Source of the DNA: Bacillus mycoides
GTDB lineage: Bacteria > Bacillota > Bacilli > Bacillales > Bacillaceae_G
Direction: 5' to 3'
Length of the DNA: 64,000 nt
Assembly: GCF_001757995.1 (NCBI RefSeq)
Contig: NZ_LXLV01000045.1
Location: 1-64,000, forward strand
Positions 7,987 to 16,716 of the stretch are shown one piece after another. The translations under genes and the position numbers were made by a program. Numbering within the stretch: position 1 is the first letter of the stretch; every line of letters starts with the position of its first letter. A model generated the notes under the pieces. It saw only the letters and a program-made list of their open reading frames with translations. It was not told the DNA's origin and made no database searches.

Positions 7987-8664
7987 TTACTTTATTATTT
8001 CAACTAATTCTTGTACTAACTTTAGATCAATCTCTGAAAAACATGACTTACCTTCTCTAACCGCTGTACCTACATGCGCCTGCGTAATTCCAGTTTCATC
8101 TAGCAATTTTTTTACATTCTCTTTCGTTACTCCGCTTCCGACAACAAGCTGTATATTCCCTTCACTTTCCTTTTGCATCTCTGTAAGCACTGGAATATTA
8201 TCTACTACATTTCCTTGTCCACCTGAAGTTAACACGTGAGTAACTTTATTGAATTTTTTCAAAGCTTTCATCGCTTCTACTGGATTTTCTGTATCATCTA
8301 TCGCACGGTGATACGTTACATTTATTCCATCTACAACAGATAATAAATCTGCTAATTTCTCTTTATCAACTTCATTTTGTTCATTTAATACACCTAATAC
8401 AACACCAGCAGCTCCAAGATTTTGAGCAACTACAATATCTTCTTTCATCATTTCAATTTCTTCTTCCGTATATGTAAAAGACTTCGCATGCGGACGAATC
8501 ATAACATGAACTGGTATTTGCACTGCTTCTACTGATTTTTTTATAAAAGCATAACTCGGTGTTAAACCACCTTCTGTATACGATGAAATGAGTTCAATTC
8601 GATTTCCACCAGCCTTTTCAATTCGCTTCACATCTTCTAAACAAGTTGCAATAACCTCTAGCAT
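7987..8664 (-). CDS. cutC: CutC family protein (copper homeostasis family)
   Basis: A 225-residue TIM-barrel protein of the CutC family. Characteristic segments are the start MLEVIATCLEDV, GGNRIELISSYTEGGLTPS, VMIRPHAKSFTYT, GAAGVVLGVL, TYHRAIDDTENP, THVLTSGGQG and VVGSGVTKENV. The family was named for copper tolerance, but its biochemical role is unsettled. Start supported by AGAGGT about 7 nt before the ATG. No copper box was seen in the short upstream region. Confidence 0.92.
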   Translation of the reverse strand: MLEVIATCLEDVKRIEKAGGNRIELISSYTEGGLTPSYAFIKKSVEAVQIPVHVMIRPHAKSFTYTEEEIEMMKEDIVVAQNLGAAGVVLGVLNEQNEVDKEKLADLLSVVDGINVTYHRAIDDTENPVEAMKALKKFNKVTHVLTSGGQGNVVDNIPVLTEMQKESEGNIQLVVGSGVTKENVKKLLDETGITQAHVGTAVREGKSCFSEIDLKLVQELVEIIK

Positions 8665-8850
8665 GAGATAACCTCTTTTCGTGCTTTTTTCTTATTATAC
8701 AGTAGGTGAAATAAGAAACATAGCATTCCACTATAAAACTACAAAAAGAAGAGTGAAAAGAAAGATTTATCGAATTGATAATAAATGGAATATATGTTAT
8801 GTTTTCCTTGCAATTATACATTCTTATATTCTTATAAAAGGATAAAATAT

Positions 8851-9578
8851 ATGATTCTTACAAAAAAAGCGGTTCGTTATCTCTAGTTCATTTATTCTCA
8901 TTGCCTCACTTTGCACGATTACTTTATTAACAAAGCAAAATACAAAACTAGATTCCTCACCTTCAAATATAGAAAAAGAAACTATTACAGAATTTATGAT
9001 GCGGGAAAGCCCACGCGGGACTTTAGTCCGTCTTTAGACGTGGGATGAAAGCATCGTTTTTGCATAGCAAAACATGGGATACTTTATTTATAGTCATGCA
9101 AAAGACTCTAAAACGACTGTTCTCTGAAAACAGAATACATATGAGGTTGGGGTAGCAAATTCTTCTACTCCGTAAAATGTATTAAGTCGTCATGCAAAAG
9201 ACGTAAAAACATTTGAGAACCAACAATCTGTACGGTATGGTCACAGTACCGTAGCCCACGAACCTATATGGTCTGTTGTGGGAGTGGTGATGGCACACCG
9301 CAATCTTGCACGTCAGCGATACCAGAAATGGACTTCGCCTTTGGTAGCAAGAATCCCACTGACGTTAGTCAGCTTGCCCCTTTAGGGGTGGGAGTGTCAA
9401 TTATTCAATTAAATTCAAAGAAGATCGTTTAGTAAAACACACGTTACAGCCAAATGAAAGTAAATCCTTTACTTTACGTTCACTCATCGCCAATCCTTTA
9501 GCCGGTGATTATTTGTTATTTGCACATAATCAAGACGGTTCTGAAAGTAGTATGAACCTTGAAGTGCAGCCACAATAG
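8851..9578 (-). other. Strand note: see plus-strand pseudogene at these coordinates
   Basis: No minus-strand gene was found here. The coding remnant in this interval is on the plus strand and is described in the next entry. Confidence 0.3.
8851..9578 (+). pseudogene. Small secreted protein gene, frameshifted and split by an IS605-like element
   Basis: ATG at 8851 follows AAAAGG. The frame meets a stop after 11 codons. Removing one base from the A7G stretch near 8862 restores MILTKKRFVISSSFILIASLCTITLLTKQNTKL..., an N-terminal signal or anchor sequence. After the ~400-bp element the frame resumes as KFKEDRLVKHTLQPNESKSFTLRSLIANPLAGDYLLFAHNQDGSESSMNLEVQPQ and stops at 9578. Left and right parts can be joined in frame if the element is removed. 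The C-terminal part (amphipathic beta strands, 'LQPNES..F', 'PLAGDYLL') resembles BsuPI-type intracellular proteinase inhibitor folds, but only weakly. The gene is doubly inactivated. Confidence 0.7.
8998..9402 (+). mobile_element. Non-autonomous IS200/IS605-type element (no transposase)
   Basis: The left end (GGGAAAGCCCACG...CGTGGGATGAAAGC, about 9003-9053) is a subterminal hairpin of the IS605 kind. The right end has the imperfect hairpins CCCACTGACGTTAGTCAG and GCCCCTTTAGGGGTGGGAGTGTCAA, close to the terminus that follows tnpB genes in this family. Left target flank is TTTAT; no target duplication is expected. Exact ends are uncertain by a few bases. No ORF above 40 codons lies inside, so neither TnpA nor TnpB is encoded. 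The right-end sequence resembles the region that makes the TnpB guide RNA. Inserted in the small secreted-protein gene. Confidence 0.7.
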
Positions 9579-9585
9579 CACTAAC

Positions 9586-9629
9586 AAAAGGAGTACTCCT
9601 AGAAACTAGGTGGCACTCCTTTTTATTTT
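9586..9629 (+). terminator. Terminator of the broken secreted-protein gene
   Basis: AAAAGGAGT (9586-9594) pairs with ACTCCTTTT (9615-9623), with an inner CCTAG/CTAGG stem and a T run. The interval 9630-9857 is AT-rich and shows no gene. Confidence 0.8.
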
Positions 9630-9857
9630 ACAAATGTAAATTCCCCTCTTCTTTAGAACAATACCATAGTATGACATTATATTAATTACAAACTTTTCTG
9701 TAATTAATATAAGAGTTACTTTTAGAGTGAATTAAATCTGCTTGATATTGCATTAAATATTTTTTCTTTATACTTCATTTTAAGAATATATAACATTAAA
9801 TAATTTGGTATTCTTGTAATTCGATTTTTGCTAGTTTTAATAGATTTTTTCTATCAT

Positions 9858-11003
9858 TTAATTATTTATCTTGGCAACGTCATAATAATAGTGGCTAAAC
9901 GCTTCTACTAATGCGTCAACAGATGCATATAGTTCTTCTGGTGTATTATCTACCCCTCCCATTTCAATAAGTAATGCATTTGGAGAAAGATCTTGATTAT
10001 ATACTCCGTCTCCTTTCGTACGGTCTTTAATGAAAATCCCTCGACTTAAACCGTAATATTTTTCATCTAAATATGAATTTATTGCCGTTACTATTTTTTT
10101 GTTTTTTTCATAGTTAGGATTATTTCGTCCTAAAATAAAATAGAGTCGCGCATAATTTTTTCCATTAATAGTTTTTAATGTAATGTTTTTTCGAGCATCA
10201 TCCCTATGAAGGTCAATTGGGAACATAATATTTTTATCTTTTGCTAATATATCTTGTACTATTTGGCGGGAGCCTTTGTAAGATTGAGCCCAATTTAAAT
10301 TTTTATTTCGCAGAAAATCCCTCATATTTGTAGTATCATGCGAAACACCTATTCCTTTTTCCTCTAACTTTTGTTTTAGATAATTTCCAACAAACGAAAT
10401 GTTCACTTCATTATTTGTACTGGAGGCATCATTTGGTTTGGTAGCTCCTGGAATAAGAGGAATAAACGATTCCCAACTATGTGTATGATAAATAAAAACT
10501 TTATTTTCACTGTTATTTTGTAGATTCGAACTTTTACCGGTAGAATTATTTTCTTTTTCACTATTTTGATGTCCAATAGCAGACCCTTCATTTTTGATAT
10601 TTTCTAAAGGAATACTGGATTCTTCAGGAATATTAGTATAATCGGTCCCTTCTCCAGCAATTAATATTTCCGAATAGAATTGATTCATATTAGGAAGTTC
10701 TCTACTTAATAAACTTCGGAGATCATTTATGTTAATGTTTGTAGAGATTGAAAGTAAAAAAGATTCCAAAGACGCTTGTCCTTTTTCTTTATGAAATTCC
10801 TCTACAAAATAATGATTCTCACTTCCTATCATATACATAAGACCTTTAGTAGAATTAGTTCCCAATAGTTGATTAATATAAAATGATTTAAATAAGTTTG
10901 AATTACTGGAAATGAAAAATGAAGTGAGAATACATATAATAGTGAATAAAATACATATCATTATATAATTTAAATTCAATACTTTCAGTTTAATTTTATT
11001 CAT
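9858..11003 (-). CDS. SpoIIP-family N-acetylmuramoyl-L-alanine amidase paralogue
   Basis: About 381 residues. There is an N-terminal anchor (YIMICILFTIICILTSFFIS), a poorly conserved linker rich in Ser/Asn (residues ~140-190), then the SpoIIP amidase domain: KVFIYHTHSWESFIPL (His ligand), GISHDTTNM-type GVSHDTTNMRDFL, FPIDLHRDDARKN, RLYFILGRNNPNYEKN and LIEMGGVDNTPEEL with the catalytic Glu. SpoIIP degrades septal peptidoglycan during engulfment with SpoIID and SpoIIM. This gene has no gpr neighbour, so it is more likely an accessory paralogue than the canonical spoIIP. I take the ATG at 11003, behind GGGAG, over an upstream frame start at 11048. Confidence 0.85.
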   Translation of the reverse strand: MNKIKLKVLNLNYIMICILFTIICILTSFFISSNSNLFKSFYINQLLGTNSTKGLMYMIGSENHYFVEEFHKEKGQASLESFLLSISTNININDLRSLLSRELPNMNQFYSEILIAGEGTDYTNIPEESSIPLENIKNEGSAIGHQNSEKENNSTGKSSNLQNNSENKVFIYHTHSWESFIPLIPGATKPNDASSTNNEVNISFVGNYLKQKLEEKGIGVSHDTTNMRDFLRNKNLNWAQSYKGSRQIVQDILAKDKNIMFPIDLHRDDARKNITLKTINGKNYARLYFILGRNNPNYEKNKKIVTAINSYLDEKYYGLSRGIFIKDRTKGDGVYNQDLSPNALLIEMGGVDNTPEELYASVDALVEAFSHYYYDVAKINN

Positions 11004-11348
11004 TTTATATCTCCCTTCATTTAATATATTCGTACGCATAATTTTCAATTAATATGATTAATAATTGAATAGAAATCCTTCTAATTTGAAACTATTAATA
11101 GATTTCTCGTTCCTAATAATTCATTTTAGTTCTTTTTATCAATAATTTTCACAATAGATCCAAGCTGTTTTTATTAAAAATGCTCATATCTGTGATCTTA
11201 AAGAATAAAAATGCACGCTATATAACTTATGATTCGCCGATTATTATCATCGTACTTATAGTCGTAAACTGAATACCTTCTTACTTTCTCGCAACGATAC
11301 AATTCGCTTTTCTTCATCTCAAAAATAACATCATATTATTATTTATAA

Positions 11349-11384
11349 AGAAAGAAGACCCTATATTAGGGTCTTCTTTCTCTT
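11349..11384 (-). terminator. Terminator of the acyl-CoA dehydrogenase gene
   Basis: AGAAAGAAGACCCT (11349-11362) and AGGGTCTTCTTTCT (11368-11381) form a perfect 14-bp stem. The rest of the 11004-11416 spacer is AT-rich and contains no supported feature. Confidence 0.8.
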
Positions 11385-11416
11385 GACTAGTACATTTCGA
11401 CAGCCTCTATTTTAAG

Positions 11417-12565
11417 CTAAGACCGAAACGCCGCATCCGCCAGTATGGAAAGAGTTGCATCATCCATCGGCGGATTGTGTAGTCCTGCTCTGACGTTTAA
11501 ATAATAACGATGAAGTGGATTTTTTTCTGATAAACTTTTTGCTCCTACGATGCGCATTGCTTTATCTACAATGGATATCGCCGCATTTGTTACTGCATAT
11601 TTCACTGCCGCTAGTTCTGCTTGCAGTGATAGTTTATCTTCTGCTTCATCGTACTTTTTCGCAATTTGATATAAAAAGACACGAGCTTGCATAAGCTCAA
11701 GTTCTAATTCTCCAACTAATCTTCTAACATTCGGTAATAAACTAATAGAATGATTTAAACTATTTGGCTTGTATGATTCCGCAAACTGAACCGCATAATT
11801 TCTTGCTGATTGTGCAATTCCTAAATAACATGCTGGTATATGTAGCAACCAGCCAATACCCTTAGCTTTAACCTTTGAACCCTTTATATCAGTGAAAAAG
11901 CGATCTGGTATCTCTACATTTTGTAAAACGAGATCGTGGCTTGCAGTTCCTCGCATAGCAATACTATCCCACGTCTCTTCAATTGATACGCCTAACGTAT
12001 TCTTTGGAATGACAAACTCACCGATTTCTTCCCGGCCTTCAATACTTGCTGAAATAATGAAATAATCTAGCACTGGTGCCATAGTCGTAAAAGTTTTTCT
12101 TCCACTTATAACCCACTTATCACCTTTTTTGACAGCTAACGTCTCTGGTTTCCCGCCGCGCGTAGGACTACCTGTATTCGGCTCTGTCGCTGCTCGATTA
12201 AAGAGTGCGCCATTACGCACTTCTTCACAAAACCAAGTGAACATTTCCTCATTCCAGGAGCGATTTTCAGCTAATTCCTTTACAATGCCAAGGTGCCATC
12301 CAATTGATAATGCGGTAGCACCGCAGCCTTCTGCTATTTTCTCTTGAAATAAAACAAAATCATATAAGGAAATCGCATTACCTCCCCATTCTTTTGGCAA
12401 CGTTAATTTCGTATATCCGATATCTTTCAAATTATTAATATTTTCATACGGAAATGATCCTAATTCACTTAATTGATGCTCCCTTTCCATGAACTTCGGA
12501 ATCAATTTATTTATTTGTTCAATAACTAAAGATTGTTCTTCTGTTTCAACAAATGAGAGTGCCAT
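11417..12565 (-). CDS. Acyl-CoA dehydrogenase family protein (YdbM-like)
   Basis: A 382-residue flavoprotein with the usual three parts. An N-terminal helical domain includes LPKEWGGNAISLYDFVLFQEKIAEGCGATALSI; the middle beta domain has FNRAATEPNTGSPTRGGKPETLAVKKGDKWVISGRKTFTTMAP and WDSIAMRGTASHDLVLQNVEIP; the C-terminal helical bundle ends ...MDDATLSILADAAFRS. Related enzymes include YdbM of B. subtilis (linked to sulfur metabolism) and DszC/SfnB-like FMN monooxygenases, so a sulfur-related oxidation is as possible as acyl-CoA oxidation. The usual catalytic Glu is not obvious. Single gene with its own terminator. Confidence 0.8.
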   Translation of the reverse strand: MALSFVETEEQSLVIEQINKLIPKFMEREHQLSELGSFPYENINNLKDIGYTKLTLPKEWGGNAISLYDFVLFQEKIAEGCGATALSIGWHLGIVKELAENRSWNEEMFTWFCEEVRNGALFNRAATEPNTGSPTRGGKPETLAVKKGDKWVISGRKTFTTMAPVLDYFIISASIEGREEIGEFVIPKNTLGVSIEETWDSIAMRGTASHDLVLQNVEIPDRFFTDIKGSKVKAKGIGWLLHIPACYLGIAQSARNYAVQFAESYKPNSLNHSISLLPNVRRLVGELELELMQARVFLYQIAKKYDEAEDKLSLQAELAAVKYAVTNAAISIVDKAMRIVGAKSLSEKNPLHRYYLNVRAGLHNPPMDDATLSILADAAFRS

Positions 12566-12719
12566 ACTATAATCTCCTTTATGTTCGATTCATAAACCGT
12601 TCATTTTTTCATTATGATTATATGAAGCTACCTCTCTATTGTTTCACTATTCCGATAAAAATACAATGTTTTTGAACAATAAGAAAAGTTCCTATAAAAG
12701 GATAGGTTCTTTTCTTATA

Positions 12720-13352
12720 TTAATCCCCTTTCAATGCCTTTAATGGCAAAGAGGTTACATATCCAATATACGAACATAATTCTTTAAAAAAGAAGGGGAT
12801 TTCTGTATCTAACGTTTTATACGCTGACGTTGGAGTTGGTGATGCATACGCTTCAATTTTAATATGTTTCGCAATTTTCATCGCACGCTTCATATGAAGT
12901 GGATCACTCACGATCGTATATGTGCGTATTCCGTTCTCTATTCCAACTTGCTTTGCATTCTTTAAATTATCCTCTGTGAAAAGGGACTTTGTTTCAATTA
13001 GAATATCCTCTTCTTTTACACCATGTTTCAGTGCATACACTCTAGCAGTACGCGCTTCCTCAAGCTCTGCCTCAAACTTTGTACCGCCTGTGAAAATAAT
13101 CTTTTTAATATTACCGTTCTTATATAAAGAAATTGCATGATTAATTCTTTCTTTAAATACAGGAGATGGTTTTCCGTTCCATGAAGCTGCTCCCAGCACG
13201 ATACCAGCATCTGTCTTCACACCATCATCTGTTTTAAAGCGATAACTCCAAATATCGTAAGCTGCATAACTTACATATAAAATAATAGAACAAATCATAA
13301 GCAAGAATACTTGCAAGATTCTTCTTTTCTTACTTTTCTTATTTTCTTTCAT
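12720..13352 (-). CDS. YdcF/SanA family membrane-anchored protein (DUF218)
   Basis: A 210-residue protein with a basic start (MKENKKSKKRR), one transmembrane helix (ILQVFLLMICSIILYVSYAAYDI), then a DUF218 domain: DAGIVLGAASWNGKPSPVFKERINHAISLYK, KIIFTGGTKFEAELEEARTARVYALKHGVKEEDILIETKSLFTEDNLKNAKQV and IVSDPLHMKRAMKIAKHI. SanA/YdcF proteins affect envelope permeability in other bacteria, with no reaction established. It probably faces the outside. It has no operon partner. Confidence 0.85.
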   Translation of the reverse strand: MKENKKSKKRRILQVFLLMICSIILYVSYAAYDIWSYRFKTDDGVKTDAGIVLGAASWNGKPSPVFKERINHAISLYKNGNIKKIIFTGGTKFEAELEEARTARVYALKHGVKEEDILIETKSLFTEDNLKNAKQVGIENGIRTYTIVSDPLHMKRAMKIAKHIKIEAYASPTPTSAYKTLDTEIPFFFKELCSYIGYVTSLPLKALKGD

Positions 13353-13682
13353 TTAAACTGCCTCCGTACATCATCCATACTTCTATATAAAAACGTATAT
13401 ATCAAATCATTTTGTTTGAATTTGTTTAAAAGAAGGAATTTTTCTTGTTATATATATGTATTAAAGGGTTTTCATTTAAAATTGAGGATTATCAATTCAT
13501 TTTTCGTTTGCGGTTTCATTACATTTGTGTAATTTATAAGTTTATTACCATACAACTACATTGTAACGAATTTTTTCTCATAATGGAATGATGAAACAAA
13601 AGTAAATAAAAGAAGTAACAGTTTTGTAAGAAAAAAGGTATATTTTTCATCTTGACGATCAATACACCTTTCTTAATATGAA
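13353..13682. other. 330-bp intergenic region without a recognised feature
   Basis: AT-rich DNA between YdcF and the acetyltransferase. Only a weak hairpin is visible near 13636-13674 (AAAGGTAT...ATACACCTTT), which may terminate the minus-strand acetyltransferase gene. A 73-codon plus-strand frame at 13311 has no RBS and overlaps YdcF, so it is not called. Confidence 0.4.
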
Positions 13683-14270
13683 TTATCGTTTTTCTTTATA
13701 CGACTCTAATTTTTCTAATAACCGTTCTTTTACAGCTGGCCATTCACTTGCAATAACACTGTATACAACTGCATCTCTAACATGCCCGCTCGGCAATTTT
13801 CTTTCATTTCTAAGTACACCCTCTTTTACTGCGCCGAGTCTTTCAATTGCTCTTTGTGCTTTTTCATTTCTTACATCAGTCTTAATTTGCACCCTCAGCA
13901 TATGTAATTTTTCAAAAGCGCACTCAAGTAACATATACTTACACTCTGTATTTATACTCGTACGTTGTACACTCGGGTCATACCACGTTTGTCCTAATTC
14001 AACTGTCTTATCTTCAACTGAAATGTTATATAAGCGTGTACTTCCTACAATTTCATTTGTTTTTTGATCAACAACTACAAATGGTAAATCCTTACCTGCC
14101 CCATAAGCTTTTATCGCCTTTTGAACATATTGTTGCATATCTTGAACAGTATCCATTTTAGAGATTAAATACGCCCAAATATCTCGATTTCCTTCCACGA
14201 TTGAAAACATTTTTTCGACATCATTGCTATCCATTAAGCGTAACTTTGCTCTTTCGTGAATAATTTCCAT
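13683..14270 (-). CDS. GNAT family N-acetyltransferase (RimJ/RimL-like)
   Basis: A 195-residue acetyl-CoA-dependent acyltransferase of the Acetyltransf_3 type. The N-terminus RAKLRLMDSNDVEKMFSI is typical. The middle has VVDQKTNEIVGSTRLYNISVEDKTVELGQTWYDPSVQRTSINTECKYMLLECAFEKLHMLRVQIKTDVRNEKAQRAIERLGAVKEGVLRN, i.e. motif A (shortened to QRTSIN in place of a classical RxxGxG) and motif B with NEKAQRAIERLG. The substrate is unknown. GAGGGG stands before the ATG. Single gene. Confidence 0.88.
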   Translation of the reverse strand: MEIIHERAKLRLMDSNDVEKMFSIVEGNRDIWAYLISKMDTVQDMQQYVQKAIKAYGAGKDLPFVVVDQKTNEIVGSTRLYNISVEDKTVELGQTWYDPSVQRTSINTECKYMLLECAFEKLHMLRVQIKTDVRNEKAQRAIERLGAVKEGVLRNERKLPSGHVRDAVVYSVIASEWPAVKERLLEKLESYKEKR

Positions 14271-14349
14271 TTATTACCCCTCCCCTCTTGTAACTATATC
14301 ATACAAAATAATAACGCATTATTAATATATAATAAAATAAACACCGTAA

Positions 14350-14378
14350 AAAAGCTCGCCTTTCTTTAAAGCGAGCTC
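14350..14378 (-). terminator. Terminator of the yjiH-like gene
   Basis: AGCTCGC and GCGAGCT form a 7-bp stem, preceded by AAAAA on the plus strand (a T run on the minus transcript), 6 bp past the stop codon. Confidence 0.7.
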
Positions 14379-14383
14379 ATTCG

Positions 14384-15712
14384 TTATAGAAGTATGTATG
14401 CAATCGGCGTAATAATAAGCAACGTTAAAATCGTTCTTTGCACATACAGAATAATAAGTTCAGATACTTTTAACGGAATATCAGTTGATAATATACAAGG
14501 AATTGAAGCTGAGAAGAACAATATAGATGATACCGAAACAACTGCAATGACAAACTTTGTCACAAGTGGTGCACTTACAACTAACAATGATGGTAAAAAC
14601 ATTTCTGCAATACCAACTGATGCAGCTTTAGCAGCTAACTCTGCTTCTGGTAATTGTAAAGCCCACGTAAATGGATAGAAAATGTAACTGATCCAATCAA
14701 ATATTGGCGTGAACTTTGCTAAGACGATACCAATTAACCCTACTGACATAATCGATGGTAAAATTCCCATCGTCATAATAAACCCGTCTTTTAGGTTCAC
14801 TGCGATATTTTTCATAACGCCCGGTGCAGATTTTGATACTTCTAATGCATCTTCCCAAGCACGTTCTAACATTTTTTCCTTATAAACGGGCTCTGGGAAC
14901 CCTTCTTCCGTTACATATGTATCTGGTTTTCTACTAAGAGGTGGGATTCTTACGGTGATAGCAGTCACGATGAATGTTACGATAAGCGTAGTCCAAAAGT
15001 ACATATTCCATAAGTGCATTATATCTAGTGTTTTTGCGATGATGATCATAAATGTTGCGGATACTGTAGAAAAACCCGTAGCGATAATGGCTGCTTCTTT
15101 TGTCGTATACTTTCCTTCTTTATAAACACGGTTAGTAATTAATAAGGCTAACGAATAACTCCCAACGAATGAAGCAACCGCATCGATTGCTGATCGTCCT
15201 GGCGTATTCCATAACGGGCGCATAATCGGGCGACAAAATGTACCTATAAATTCTAGCAATCCATATCCGACTAATAACGCTAAAAAAGCCGAGCCAATTG
15301 GAACGAGTAAACTTACCGATATAACTAACTTCTCATACAAAAACGGTCCAACATCTGGCGCAAAGAACCAAGCTGGTCCTACTTTCAAACAATATAATAC
15401 GCCAAAAACAACACCTACTACTTTTAAAATAGAAAAACAAATATCTACGATAGATGCATTCCATTTTTTCGTATAAAACGGATAAATCGCACCAATTATC
15501 ATTACAAGTAGTGCGTAATATGGTACTACAGATGGAACTGAAGTCCGAATCCACGATACGATATGATCAATCATAATAGACGAAGCACCGTTTATCGTAA
15601 CTGGTACGAAAAACATAAACACCCCAACTAGACTAGCGAGTATAAACCGAAGAATAATCCCCTTCTCTCGTCCTGTCTTAATTACATTACTTTTTAATTC
15701 AATTTCATTCAA
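14384..15712 (-). CDS. YjiH-family membrane protein with nucleoside-recognition (Gate) domains
   Basis: A 442-residue protein with about ten hydrophobic segments. Two Gate-type regions can be recognised: PLWNTPGRSAIDAVASFVGSYSLALLITNRVYKEGKYTTKEAAIIATGFSTVSATFMIIIAKTL in the middle, and ASVGIAEMFLPSLLV near residue 375. Related proteins are SpmA/SpmB and nucleoside transporters. The substrate is unknown. The cytoplasmic loop around residues 260-300 is charged (YVTEEGFPEPVYKEKMLERAWEDALEVSKS). Single gene with its own terminator. Confidence 0.83.
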   Translation of the reverse strand: MNEIELKSNVIKTGREKGIILRFILASLVGVFMFFVPVTINGASSIMIDHIVSWIRTSVPSVVPYYALLVMIIGAIYPFYTKKWNASIVDICFSILKVVGVVFGVLYCLKVGPAWFFAPDVGPFLYEKLVISVSLLVPIGSAFLALLVGYGLLEFIGTFCRPIMRPLWNTPGRSAIDAVASFVGSYSLALLITNRVYKEGKYTTKEAAIIATGFSTVSATFMIIIAKTLDIMHLWNMYFWTTLIVTFIVTAITVRIPPLSRKPDTYVTEEGFPEPVYKEKMLERAWEDALEVSKSAPGVMKNIAVNLKDGFIMTMGILPSIMSVGLIGIVLAKFTPIFDWISYIFYPFTWALQLPEAELAAKAASVGIAEMFLPSLLVVSAPLVTKFVIAVVSVSSILFFSASIPCILSTDIPLKVSELIILYVQRTILTLLIITPIAYILL

Positions 15713-15793
15713 AATTCGACACCTCCTATTATCTAAATATTCTGTATAATAATGTTAGATTCCTTCTTTTGATTTTGAATATTTAATCATGTA

Positions 15794-15836
15794 AAAAAGC
15801 CTATTTTGAAATATACGATCAAAATAGGCTTTTTCT
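15794..15836 (-). terminator. Terminator of the phosphotransferase gene
   Basis: AAAAAGCCTATTTTGA pairs with TCAAAATAGGCTTTTT around a 9-nt loop, directly after the stop codon at 15838. Confidence 0.85.
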
Positions 15837-15837
15837 A

Positions 15838-16716
15838 TTACCTCTCATAATCTTCCACAATCACTTGAATCACACGATAAGATTCTTCTGCCACCTTCTC
15901 ATTACTACCCCTATTCGCATCATATATAATTAACGCCTTCCAAAGTGCCCATCCTCTCGCTCTATTCCACATTTCTTCATCTATACGCAATACTTCTTTA
16001 AATACGTTTCTACTATTCTTATCAAAAAATGTCCATGCCATCGCTGCATCACAAGCAGGATCTCCTACTCCTAAAATACCAAAATCAATTACGGCACTAA
16101 GCTTTCCATCTTTAACGAGTAAATTCCCTGGTGCTATATCTCCATGAACCCAAACTGGTTTATGGTCCCATGTTGACCGAAGCGCTAAATCCCAAAGATG
16201 CTTTAATAATGTTTCATCAAAAATGTCCTTATTATTTTCGATAGCCACTCTCGCCTCTTCATCGTATACAGATATAAGTCCGCCTCGGTAAAAATTATGC
16301 GCACCAGCTATTGGTCCGTTACTCGCATCAATTGATTGTAACTCTATTAAAAATGAGCCTAAGTCCGCCGCAAACTCATCTAAGTCACGAACATTTTCTT
16401 TCGTAGCTGTCTCTCCTTCTAGCCACTTATTAATAGACCAAGGCCACGGATACTCTTCAGATGGATTCCCTTTCGCAATTGGTATAGAAATTGGTATAGA
16501 AAGTTCCTTATTTAATATAGGAAGCCACTTGTTTTCTTTCTCTACTTGCGGTGCATATGCTGCATCACTTGGTAATCTGACACTCATCAGTTTCCCTAAA
16601 TGAAACGTTCTATTATCATGCCCGCTACATTTTATCGGCCTAATTTCTAAATGTGCCCATTCAGGGAACTGTCCTTGTACTAACTTTTTTACTAGTTCTG
16701 TGTTAATTGGATTCAT
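15838..16716 (-). CDS. Aminoglycoside phosphotransferase (APH) family protein
   Basis: A 292-residue small-molecule kinase fold. It has the N-lobe HDNRTFHLGKLMSVRLPSDAAYAPQVEKENKWLP, the catalytic loop VWVHGDIAPGNLLVKDGKLSAVIDFGILGVGDPACDAAMAW with the HGD..PGN and IDFG motifs intact, and a helical C-lobe. The family phosphorylates aminoglycosides or macrolides, or endogenous small molecules; nothing here fixes the substrate, and resistance should not be assumed. It starts 1 bp after the neighbouring acetyltransferase gene stops (16717), so the two, plus DUF2691, probably form an operon. Confidence 0.88.
   Translation of the reverse strand: MNPINTELVKKLVQGQFPEWAHLEIRPIKCSGHDNRTFHLGKLMSVRLPSDAAYAPQVEKENKWLPILNKELSIPISIPIAKGNPSEEYPWPWSINKWLEGETATKENVRDLDEFAADLGSFLIELQSIDASNGPIAGAHNFYRGGLISVYDEEARVAIENNKDIFDETLLKHLWDLALRSTWDHKPVWVHGDIAPGNLLVKDGKLSAVIDFGILGVGDPACDAAMAWTFFDKNSRNVFKEVLRIDEEMWNRARGWALWKALIIYDANRGSNEKVAEESYRVIQVIVEDYER

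Noticed and set aside
15838-16716. Aminoglycoside resistance determinant
   Set aside because: APH-family folds are widespread and have many substrates; no feature identifies a drug.
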